The notes below the pieces were generated by a model. That model was not told the origin of the DNA. It ran no database searches and saw only the letters and a program-made list of their open reading frames with translations. From MGBC114844 sp910585855 (GTDB lineage Bacteria; Bacillota; Clostridia; Lachnospirales; Lachnospiraceae): 13,067 nucleotides of DNA. The stretch lies in NCBI GenBank assembly GCA_965646165.1, contig CBFFYP010000104.1, positions 1-13,067 on the forward strand, read 5' to 3'. Below are positions 7,323 to 13,067 of the stretch, one piece after another. Made by a program: the position numbers and the translations under genes. The first letter of the stretch is position 1. Each line of letters begins with the position of its first letter.

Positions 7323-7410
7323 GAAAATCCCCATTTTCCCCGTTGGTTTAGTGTAATGAAATAGTAATTTTCATTTATAGAAAAAGTATAATAGAAAATG
7401 CAGAAAAGAT

Positions 7411-7446
7411 CCATGACCTATTGTGAAAATATTTTTTTAAGAATAG
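7411..7446. promoter_or_regulatory. 36-nt dyad element, copy 1, upstream of the HTH-TPR regulator
   Basis: This starts CCATGACCTATTG and ends AGAATAG, with AAAATATTTTTTT in the middle. It matches 9782-9817 at 33 of 36 positions. The part from CTATT (7418) to AATAG (7446) is an imperfect 29-bp palindrome in which about 12 of 14 pairs match. Flanking GAAAA sequence is also partly shared. It lies about 140 bp before the regulator start. It is probably the operator of that regulator, which is inference from position and repetition. Confidence 0.6.
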
Positions 7447-7584
7447 GGAGTGTTGCAGAAGGATTTTCAAATTGTAAATGGGAAAAAGTAGATAAAATTG
7501 ATAGATTCGTGTATAATGACAGAGGAGATTAGGAAGAATCTGGAAATTTTTTGGGGTTGTATCGTAGAAGTGAGGTGTTAAAAT
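7447..7584 (+). promoter_or_regulatory. Leader and probable promoter of the HTH-TPR regulator
   Basis: A perfect TATAAT lies at 7512-7517 with no good -35 box 17 bp upstream, a pattern that suits activator-dependent transcription. GAGGTG ends 7 nt before the ATG at 7585. Nothing else recognisable is seen in this stretch. Confidence 0.4.
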
Positions 7585-9417
7585 ATGACTTATATTGGAA
7601 AGATTATCCGAACAGAGCGTTTGGCACAGAGGATTAATCTAAGTATGCTGGCAGAGGGGCTTTGTTCTGTTTCTACATTATCTAGAATTGAAACGGGGGA
7701 ATGTTTTGCTTCAATAGAGTTGACAAAGGAATTGTTATCTCGTGTAGGAAAGTCGGCGGATAAGTTGGAATTAGTTGTACCTTCTGAAGAATATAAATTG
7801 GAAGAGAGAAAAGGGCATGTGCTTGAATTGGCAGATAAAAAGGATTTAAAGCAGATGAAAAAGGAAATAGGGGTGCTTCGAAAGCAGATTCGGGAAGATG
7901 ACTATGTAAATCGAAGATTTTTAAAGGAGATGCAGATTGTGTTTCAGCTTCTGTCAGGGAAGCGAATTGAGCAGTTGGGGGAAGATTTGCGGGATGCGTT
8001 GTCGGAAACGGTACAGGTGATGGATGTAGAGGAGATAGGGCAATATTGTTTTTCGATTGAGGAGTTAAAACTTTGGTATTTGATTGTGTTGAGTGAGAAA
8101 GGGACACAGGAAGATCGGGTTAGCATATATATATTAAATCGAATAAAAAGGGCTATGGAAGAACGAAAATGGGATGATGAAGAAAAAGTAAAGTTATATC
8201 CTTATGTAGTAGCAACTTTGTGTGAATTATATGCAAGGGAAGAGAAATGGGATTATGTTTTGGAAGATTGTGATATGGCACTGAAATTATTAAGGGAAAA
8301 TAAGAGGACTTCTTGTATTTTGCAGATTATGAGATATAAGCTAATAGCAATGGATCAACGGGGAAGGAGTCAGACAGAGGAGTATCGGATTTATCAAAAC
8401 TATGTAAAGGCATGGGAGATAGTAGAAGAAGTGGCTGGATTTTGTGAGGAAGGGATACTTTCAATTTTTCAGCGAAGCGGCGGAGCAGATTATTTTTTAT
8501 TGGGAGAAATGGTAAAGAGGAAAAGACAGCAGTTTCAATTAACACAAGCAGGGATAGGTGAAAAGATAAATTGCGGTGAAGAGTATATTTCTCGGTTAGA
8601 GAATGGAAAAAAGAATATTAGTAAAAAGAGATATGAGAAATTAGCGGATTCTCTTCAGATGCAGAAAGAAAAGGCACAGGGAGAGATATTGACTTGTCAG
8701 TATGGTATTTTGGAAAAAAGAAGAAAGGTTGCAATGCTGATTCAGGATGGGAAATATGAGAGGGCATATGATTTATTAGGGGAATTAAGGAAGCAAATTG
8801 ATTTGTCTATAGCGGAGAATAAACAGGATTTGCTGTGTTTAGAAACAATTATATTAAGAAGACAGAAGAAGATATTAGATAAAGAAGCATTAGAAAATTT
8901 TATTCAGGCTCTGCAGTTAACAATTAAGCAGTATCCGAATATTTTATTGGAAAAATGTATTTTTAAGAAAACGGAAGTAACTTTATTAAACAATATTGCA
9001 TCCTGCTATGGAAGTATTGGAAATATAGAAAAGGCAGCACAAATTTTAAGAGATACTCTGGTTACTTATACAAGCAGTAAAATCGATATTTCAAATCATT
9101 GCAGAATGGCAGTGCTTCTTATGTTTAATTATGCAAAATATATGGGATTATTGGGGGAGAATGAAATGGCAGCGAAATATTGCCGTAAGGCAGTACAGCT
9201 CAATATAAAAAGTGGAAGAGGAAATGGGATCTCAATGCTGCTTTATACACTTGGATGGAATTTAAATGCAATAAGTCAAGATACTGCTTTATATAAAAAA
9301 TATTGTTTTGCTGCATACTATATCAGTGATTTAATGATAGAGAAGCAGAGGCAGGATGAAATCGTGCAGTTGTATATTAAAAACAGCGGAGAAGAGTTGA
9401 TATTGGAAAGTGAATAG
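7585..9417 (+). CDS. Double-HTH, TPR-type transcriptional regulator (RNPP/Rgg-like)
   Basis: A 610-aa protein with two XRE-type helix-turn-helix domains, at residues about 5-58 (SVSTLSRIETGE, 28-39) and about 305-358 (EYISRLENGKKNIS, 333-346). Each is followed by a long helical region with TPR-like helix pairs. Examples are YPYVVATLCELYAREEKWDY and then LEDCDMALKLL in the first half, and LNNIASCYGSIGNIEKAAQI and MAAKYCRKAVQLN in the second. The architecture looks like a tandem duplication of an HTH-TPR unit. HTH-TPR regulators such as PlcR, NprR and Rgg bind short secreted peptides after reimport. A small secreted-peptide gene lies tail-to-tail just downstream (9578-9718), and a matching dyad lies before both. 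No membrane segment is seen, so it should be cytoplasmic. It could instead respond to another ligand. Confidence 0.78.
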   Translation: MTYIGKIIRTERLAQRINLSMLAEGLCSVSTLSRIETGECFASIELTKELLSRVGKSADKLELVVPSEEYKLEERKGHVLELADKKDLKQMKKEIGVLRKQIREDDYVNRRFLKEMQIVFQLLSGKRIEQLGEDLRDALSETVQVMDVEEIGQYCFSIEELKLWYLIVLSEKGTQEDRVSIYILNRIKRAMEERKWDDEEKVKLYPYVVATLCELYAREEKWDYVLEDCDMALKLLRENKRTSCILQIMRYKLIAMDQRGRSQTEEYRIYQNYVKAWEIVEEVAGFCEEGILSIFQRSGGADYFLLGEMVKRKRQQFQLTQAGIGEKINCGEEYISRLENGKKNISKKRYEKLADSLQMQKEKAQGEILTCQYGILEKRRKVAMLIQDGKYERAYDLLGELRKQIDLSIAENKQDLLCLETIILRRQKKILDKEALENFIQALQLTIKQYPNILLEKCIFKKTEVTLLNNIASCYGSIGNIEKAAQILRDTLVTYTSSKIDISNHCRMAVLLMFNYAKYMGLLGENEMAAKYCRKAVQLNIKSGRGNGISMLLYTLGWNLNAISQDTALYKKYCFAAYYISDLMIEKQRQDEIVQLYIKNSGEELILESE

Positions 9418-9436
9418 CAGTTGTGGGCAGCATAAA

Positions 9437-9498
9437 TAGCAAAATCCGGATTAAGTTTCTATGAAATTTTAATTCGGATTTTAGCTATGTATTTTTAT
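9437..9498 (+). terminator. Terminator after the HTH-TPR regulator
   Basis: TAGCAAAATCCGGATTAA (9437-9454) pairs with 9469-9487 in a long stem with one G-U pair and a small bulge. TATTTTTAT follows a few bases later on the plus strand. It sits between two convergent genes and may also slow the minus-strand peptide transcript, although no T run lies on that side. Confidence 0.6.
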
Positions 9499-9577
9499 AG
9501 ATCGTTTATGTATAAATATATAAAAATTATTTATAAAACGAAAGCATTTTTACTAAGTTTTTTGGAATTTAGATGTT

Positions 9578-9718
9578 TTAGTTTGCTACAATATCATAAT
9601 CTTCCATATCACACAGAGGCGAAATTTGATTGGAATAATCGCCTGCAATAGGTGCAGCAGTAAAAGCAAATGCTAATAAAAATGCAAGACAAATACTAAC
9701 AATAGATTTTTTGTTCAT
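9578..9718 (-). CDS. Small secreted peptide precursor (46 aa), candidate signal peptide
   Basis: This 46-aa frame encodes a basic start (MNKKS), a hydrophobic core (IVSICLAFLLAFAFTAAPIA, residues 6-25) and a 21-residue acidic tail ending in CDMEDYDIVAN. That is the shape of an exported pheromone precursor such as PapR, or of a small secreted peptide. AAGGAGAGG lies 6 nt before the ATG on the minus strand, so translation is likely. It is tail-to-tail with the HTH-TPR regulator, 160 nt away, and divergent from the ECF sigma gene, with the 36-nt dyad between them. A signal peptidase site around Ala21-Ala25 is plausible but not clean. The mature signal would come from the C-terminal tail. I do not recognise the family. 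It could also be an unrelated small secreted protein. Confidence 0.72.
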   Translation of the reverse strand: MNKKSIVSICLAFLLAFAFTAAPIAGDYSNQISPLCDMEDYDIVAN

Positions 9719-9922
9719 GGGTATCCTCTCCTTTTGTAAATTTATTCTATATTGTATTGTAATCGAAATTAATGAAAAATACCATGACCTATTGGTAAAA
9801 TATTTTTTTCAGAATAGATCATGTTTGGATCTTAGATAAAAAATGAACCAGATACTTTTTTGGGACAATATAATAGTGAAGGGCAAAAAAATCTGTAAAA
9901 GACCATACGGGAGGAAACGATT
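9719..9922. promoter_or_regulatory. Divergent control region between peptide gene and ECF sigma gene
   Basis: This 204-bp region serves both directions. It holds the peptide SD (9725-9735, minus), several AT-rich -10-like boxes on the minus strand such as TACAAT, the dyad at 9782-9817, a TATAAT for the sigma gene (9869-9874, with no good -35) and GGGAGG at 9909-9914. The weak -35 boxes on both sides fit a regulator that activates from the dyad. Confidence 0.5.
9782..9817. promoter_or_regulatory. 36-nt dyad element, copy 2, in the peptide/ECF divergent region
   Basis: This matches 7411-7446 at 33 of 36 positions; the differences are in the two bases after CCATGACCTATTG and in one base after the T run. 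It keeps CTATT, AAAATATTTTTTT and AATAG. It lies 64 nt from the peptide start codon and about 52 bp upstream of the sigma TATAAT. It is a likely binding site shared with the regulator promoter. Confidence 0.6.
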
Positions 9923-10453
9923 GTGACATATCAGGAATTTGCAGAATTGATTGAAACAGAAGGGAGGAGCATTTATGTTTTTTGCTGTCATCTAGCGGGA
10001 GAAAAGGAGGAAGCGGACGAATTATATCAAGAAACGATGTTAAAGGCGGTGGAACGCTTTGGACAAATTGAGTTGTCTAAGAATCCAAAGAGTTTTCTTT
10101 TGGGGATTGCTGTAAGAATCTGGAAAAGTAAAAGAAGAAAGTATCTGCATCGGCAGCAGATTGCACCAGAGGAGAGTTTGGATCAGAAAGTATTTGAAAT
10201 AGATCTGGCAGGAACAAAGGATTCACCAGAGGAAATTTATCTGTCACAGGAATTATGTAAACTTGTGAGAACAGAGATAGCAGCATTAAAGGAAAAATAT
10301 AGAATTTCGGTTTATTTGTATTATTCTTTAGAGATGAGTGTGGAAGAGATAGCAGCAGCTTTGCATATTCCGAAAGGGACGGTAAAAAGCAGGTTATATA
10401 AGGCAAGAGCAATAATAGCAAAAAAACTGGAGGAGTATGGTTATGAAGTATAA
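9923..10453 (+). CDS. ECF-type RNA polymerase sigma factor (sigma-70 family)
   Basis: A 176-aa protein with sigma region 2 at about residues 8-75 (EEADELYQETMLKAVERFGQ, then KNPKSFLLGIAVRIWKSKRR) and region 4 at about 112-172 (YRISVYLYYSLEMSVEEIAA, then IPKGTVKSRLYKARAIIAKK). It should direct polymerase to a specific regulon once its membrane partner releases it. The start is GTG 9923, 8 nt after GGGAGG. Its last codons overlap the start of the next gene by 11 nt, typical of sigma/anti-sigma pairs. The dyad upstream suggests control by the HTH-TPR regulator. No classic ECF -10/-35 pair for autoregulation was identified. Confidence 0.9.
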   Translation: MTYQEFAELIETEGRSIYVFCCHLAGEKEEADELYQETMLKAVERFGQIELSKNPKSFLLGIAVRIWKSKRRKYLHRQQIAPEESLDQKVFEIDLAGTKDSPEEIYLSQELCKLVRTEIAALKEKYRISVYLYYSLEMSVEEIAAALHIPKGTVKSRLYKARAIIAKKLEEYGYEV

Positions 10454-11612
10454 AGAAAAAAAGCTGGATAAGATTTTAAAAACTGCCCTTTTACTGGATA
10501 TAGAGCCAGAAGAAGAATTGAATCGTTCTATTTTAGAAGCATGGAAGGAGAATAGCAGTATGAAAAAGGACAGAAAAAGAAAAGTGGCAATTGCAGTGGC
10601 AGCTTGTATGATACTTGCAACAGGAAGTGTACTGGCAGCGACAAAGTATTTAAAGATGGGGGAAGTAGCAGAGAAAAGCGGAATAGAAATGGAACATAGT
10701 TTTTCTGAAGAAAATGTAACTGAAATTAATGAAACAAAAGAAGCAGGAGAGTATCGCTTTACTTTGCTTGGAATTGCATCTGGAGAAGCTTGGGTGCAAA
10801 GCAGTCTTTCACAGCAGATAACAGATTTGCAGGGAATGTATGCCGCAGTAGCAATAGAACGGTTGGATGGAACATCTATGGCGGATACTAGTGACGAGCA
10901 ATATGCAGAGTTAAGATTTTTTATTTCTCCATTAATTGCAGGTTTAAAACCATGGCAGTATAATATTGTTTCTATGAATGGAGGATATACGGATATTGTA
11001 GAAGATGGAATTCTTTATCGGCTGATTTCGTGTGATGATATTGCTTTATTTGCAGATCGGGAATTGTATCTTTGTATTAGTGATACAGTTTTTTACGATA
11101 CAAATGCTTATCAATATGATGAAAATAGTGGAAAAATCAGTAGAAATACAGAATATGACGGGATTAATTTATTGTTTTCTCTTCCAATTGATGCTTCAAA
11201 GGCAGATCGGGCAGCAGCGGCGGCTTATTTAGAAAGATTGGAGCAGTCATGGACGGAAGATTCTAAAGATGAAGCGGAAGGATTGGAGGAAGTGGAAAAG
11301 CTGATGAGTCAATTAGAAATATTGCTTGCTGATGGGAAGTATGAAGAGGCACTGACTGGGTTTATTGCAGTGGGAGAACTTTCTGTTATTGCGCCGGATA
11401 AAGACGGAACTTATTGTTATGAGTATTCGGATGAAACAGAATGTACTGTGAGTTATTTTTATCCGGCAAATTTTATAAACGGACGGGATTATATGATTTC
11501 TTATGGTGATTCTGAAGATGGATGGGTAAAGGTAATCATTTTGGTATTGACTGAAAATGAGGATAAGACAGTAACAGTTCAAAGGTATGAGAAGAAGAAT
11601 GAGTTGAACTAA
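10443..11612 (+). CDS. Single-pass membrane protein, probable anti-sigma (DUF4179-like)
   Basis: A 389-aa protein. Residues 1-46 are a charged cytoplasmic segment with helices (KEKKLDKILKTALLLDIEPE), 47-66 is a transmembrane segment (KVAIAVAACMILATGSVLAA), and the rest is an acidic extracytoplasmic part with no zinc motif visible. The gene overlaps the sigma gene, and the layout is that of DUF4179-type anti-sigma proteins of Firmicutes. The short N-terminus would hold the sigma factor at the membrane. Two ATGs are possible: 10437, and 10443, which is better spaced from GGAGGAG (10428-10434). An internal ATG at 10560 also has a good SD and would start directly before the hydrophobic segment. 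The assignment as anti-sigma is inference from coupling and topology. The outer domain is not recognised. Confidence 0.65.
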   Translation: MKYKEKKLDKILKTALLLDIEPEEELNRSILEAWKENSSMKKDRKRKVAIAVAACMILATGSVLAATKYLKMGEVAEKSGIEMEHSFSEENVTEINETKEAGEYRFTLLGIASGEAWVQSSLSQQITDLQGMYAAVAIERLDGTSMADTSDEQYAELRFFISPLIAGLKPWQYNIVSMNGGYTDIVEDGILYRLISCDDIALFADRELYLCISDTVFYDTNAYQYDENSGKISRNTEYDGINLLFSLPIDASKADRAAAAAYLERLEQSWTEDSKDEAEGLEEVEKLMSQLEILLADGKYEEALTGFIAVGELSVIAPDKDGTYCYEYSDETECTVSYFYPANFINGRDYMISYGDSEDGWVKVIILVLTENEDKTVTVQRYEKKNELN

Positions 11613-11621
11613 AATGGGGAC

Positions 11622-11696
11622 GCCGGAATCAAAAGAGAGGTCTACACCGAGCCCGCTTGTGCTTAGTATTTCCTCGACCTCTCTTTTGATTCCGGC
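11622..11696. repeat. Perfect 21-bp inverted repeat, copy B of the dispersed hairpin family
   Basis: GCCGGAATCAAAAGAGAGGT (11622-11641, plus C at 11642) pairs perfectly with 11676-11696. The 33-nt loop carries the core seen in copy A: 11648-11676, on the opposite strand, matches 619-647 at 24 of 29 positions. The arms differ in sequence from copy A yet both still pair, which suggests that the fold is kept. It lies between the convergent anti-sigma and pseudouridine synthase genes. Confidence 0.7.
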
Positions 11697-11726
11697 TGTA
11701 TGCAGCAGCCGGAAGATGGATTTTTT
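11692..11726 (+). terminator. Possible terminator of the ECF operon
   Basis: CCGGCTG (11692-11698) and CAGCCGG (11706-11712) form a perfect 7-bp stem with a 7-nt loop. TTTTTT follows after 8 nt and a second T run begins at 11732. The first arm shares five bases with the right arm of the copy B hairpin, so the two structures exclude each other. The T run is later than usual, so the call is moderate. Confidence 0.45.
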
Positions 11727-11784
11727 GGATGTTTTTTTCTAGTTGTTTATGTGTGGGGGCTGTATTTTTCAGGGGATGAAGGAT

Positions 11785-12522
11785 TTAGGGTAGTTTTTCT
11801 GTATTGGATAGGACGGAAAAGAATTTCCATATTCCGTCTGAGGGGATAGAGGAAAACTGCATTGGTTTTTGGTTTTTGGGATGGAGAAGTTCTAAGCAAT
11901 AGGAATATAGTGCAATGTTGGTTTTCCTTTCTGAAAAGGTGGATGTTGGTTTCCATGCGGGATTGTATTTTAAATCACCATAGAGTGGATAGCCTAAGGA
12001 AGAGAATTGGGCACGGATTTGATGGTGGCGTCCGGTTTTTAATAGGATATCAACTAGTGTGAAGGTTTCATTTGGGTTGTTTGGATTTGGATTAATTTGT
12101 TCAAGTACTTGATAGGAAAGTTCTGCTTGCTTGGCATTTGGATTGGAAGAGGAAGTAATAAAGCTATAGTTGTTTTTTTTGTCGTATATCAGGTAATCGG
12201 TTAAGGTGGCTGTTGTTTTTTTTGGTATGCCGCAGAGAACAGCGTAATAGTGTTTTTTAATTTGATTTTCGGTGATCTGTTTACTTAAGGCTGCTGCTGC
12301 GGTTTTAGTTTTTGCATAAACCATAATACCGCCTACTGGTTTGTCTAAACGATGTATAATTCCTAGATAGGGTTCACCTTTTTTTCCGCTTTGTTTTGAC
12401 AGATATTGTTTGAGCAGATCGGTTAGAGCAGGCTGCAGTCCTTTTTCATTTTGTGAGGCAATTCCAGCCGGTTTGGTGCAGACAATGAAATCAGTGTCTT
12501 CATATAGTATAGTATATTCCAT
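11785..12522 (-). CDS. RluA-family pseudouridine synthase
   Basis: A 245-aa enzyme that converts uridine to pseudouridine in rRNA or tRNA. The family signature IIHRLDKPVGGIMVYAKT is at residues 55-72, with the catalytic aspartate at Asp60, and TGRHHQIRAQFSSLGYPLYG is the second conserved block. There is no S4 domain before the catalytic domain, as in the short RluA-type members, so the substrate cannot be read from the sequence. AAAGGA (12531-12536) lies 8 nt before the ATG. The promoter at 12685-12712 leaves a leader of about 155 nt. It converges on the ECF operon, with hairpins between. Confidence 0.93.
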   Translation of the reverse strand: MEYTILYEDTDFIVCTKPAGIASQNEKGLQPALTDLLKQYLSKQSGKKGEPYLGIIHRLDKPVGGIMVYAKTKTAAAALSKQITENQIKKHYYAVLCGIPKKTTATLTDYLIYDKKNNYSFITSSSNPNAKQAELSYQVLEQINPNPNNPNETFTLVDILLKTGRHHQIRAQFSSLGYPLYGDLKYNPAWKPTSTFSERKTNIALYSYCLELLHPKNQKPMQFSSIPSDGIWKFFSVLSNTEKLP

Positions 12523-12608
12523 TATTAAAATCCTTTCACTTTGATAATACTGTTGTCAGTCTGTTAGATTGTTGTTTTCTTTTCATGTTGATACATTTTT
12601 TTAATTTT

Positions 12609-12659
12609 ATAATAAAAATACCGAATGTGTATGACTGTATAATTTTATATTTTTATTAT
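12609..12659. repeat. AT-rich 12-bp inverted repeat in the pseudouridine synthase leader
   Basis: ATAATAAAAATA (12609-12620) pairs perfectly with 12648-12659 across a 27-nt loop. It lies in the predicted transcript leader. It is all A and T, so it could be chance in AT-rich DNA. Confidence 0.3.
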
Positions 12660-12684
12660 TCTTTTATGATTTTCGACTGATTTT

Positions 12685-12712
12685 ATTATATCATATTTTT
12701 TTTATTTATCAA
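12685..12712 (-). promoter_or_regulatory. Extended -10 sigma-A promoter for the pseudouridine synthase
   Basis: On the minus strand: TTGATA (12707-12712), a 16-bp spacer and TATAAT (12685-12690), preceded by TGA to give TGATATAAT. It is the strongest promoter match in the window. Confidence 0.75.
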
Positions 12713-12750
12713 TCTATTTGTTTGGTATGTTATAATTCATCCTTCTGTTT

Positions 12751-12968
12751 TCAGCGTCCCCCTTTTAGTAAGAAATTTTCTTCAATAAGTCTTTTGGATA
12801 GAGGACGCCAGATTCGAAAACGGTGGGCAGCCTGCTGTTCCGGTTTCCAAAAAGCAAGAAGTTCTAAGACTTCTGCCGTTTCCTTCATCCAACCAGACAG
12901 ACCGGGGCGCAATTCGCCCTCATTTCATCCAAAACGAAACAGGTGTAAGGAAGGATTTTATCATCCAT
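12751..12968 (-). pseudogene. Partial or frameshifted minus-strand coding remnant, unknown function
   Basis: The minus strand has a frame ending at 12751 that reads like real protein: MKETAEVLELLAFWKPEQQA from 12888, then RFRIWRPLSKRLIEENFLLK and GGR. This frame is open only to 12924. Upstream, a second frame from ATG 12968 (MDDKILPYTCFVLDEMRANC) runs to a stop at 12885-12887. Neither has a Shine-Dalgarno sequence. Together they look like one gene broken by a frameshift, or the tail of a degraded gene. The plus-strand frame over the same bases looks like a shadow. I do not recognise the family. Confidence 0.4.
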
Positions 12969-13008
12969 AAGACAGCTTCTTTTCTGTCATCCGGGCTAAA
13001 CACGCCCC

Positions 13009-13051
13009 TTTTTTTTCACACCCTGCATAGAAGCAGGATGTGAAAAAAATC
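13009..13051. repeat. Long hairpin at the window edge
   Basis: CACACCCTGC (13017-13026) pairs with GCAGGATGTG (13033-13042), one mismatch, and the pairing extends through flanking T and A runs. The T run lies on the 5' side and the A run on the 3' side, which is the reverse of a terminator for either strand. A small GGGC / GCCC hairpin (12993-13007) directly before the T run could terminate plus-strand transcripts. Confidence 0.5.
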
Positions 13052-13067
13052 TTAGGTTTTCGAGCAG

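Noticed and set aside
7261..7356. 31-codon frame starting ATGCCACTAAAG after AAAGGAAAT
   Set aside because: The SD is too close to the ATG, the frame runs through the 7293-7316 hairpin, and it has no signal-peptide or conserved look.
12722..12970. 82-codon plus-strand frame
   Set aside because: It lies opposite protein-like minus-strand frames. Its Ser/Arg/Lys-rich composition fits a shadow.
13015..13044. Strong hairpin read as a terminator
   Set aside because: The T run precedes and the A run follows the stem on the plus strand, and the same holds on the minus strand, so neither strand has a T run after the stem.

Overview
The window looks like chromosomal DNA of a low-GC Firmicute, most likely a Lachnospiraceae-type member of the Clostridia. 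Coding regions are AT-rich, Shine-Dalgarno (SD) sequences are strong, TTG and GTG starts are common, and the gene content fits: MecA, a DUF1858 protein, a kinase/TadZ/CpaB cluster, a GH18 protein with copper-amine-oxidase-like and SH3 domains, and an ECF sigma with a membrane partner. No rRNA, tRNA or CRISPR array was seen.

Layout. Positions 1-376 carry a structured region ending like an IS200/IS605 right end (omega-RNA-like), with no transposase in view. Positions 489-697 hold a large imperfect inverted repeat, whose 29-nt core recurs inside a second hairpin at 11622-11696. Two minus-strand housekeeping genes follow: a DUF1858 redox protein and mecA. A divergent plus-strand operon (2038-4836) encodes a Ser/Thr kinase fused to a degenerate TadZ-like domain, a separate TadZ/CpaE-like protein that resembles that domain, and a CpaB/SAF-domain membrane protein. 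The rest of a Tad pilus locus is absent, and 4837-5320 looks like decayed or non-coding DNA. A membrane-anchored GH18 gene occupies 5402-7153.

The most interesting part is 7400-11612. A 610-aa regulator with two XRE-type helix-turn-helix domains and TPR-like helices (7585-9417) lies tail-to-tail with a 46-aa secreted-peptide gene (9578-9718, minus). The peptide gene is divergent from an ECF sigma factor (9923-10453), which is translationally coupled to a single-pass membrane protein, probably its anti-sigma (10443-11612). A 36-nt near-identical dyad element (33/36) lies upstream of the regulator (7411-7446) and in the peptide/sigma divergent region (9782-9817). This suggests a peptide-sensing (RNPP-like) regulator that controls its own gene, a signal peptide and an ECF sigma. 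That is inference from layout and motifs and has not been shown.

The right end holds an RluA-family pseudouridine synthase (minus) with a good promoter and a long leader, then a broken or partial minus-strand coding remnant at 12751-12968 and a strong hairpin at the edge.
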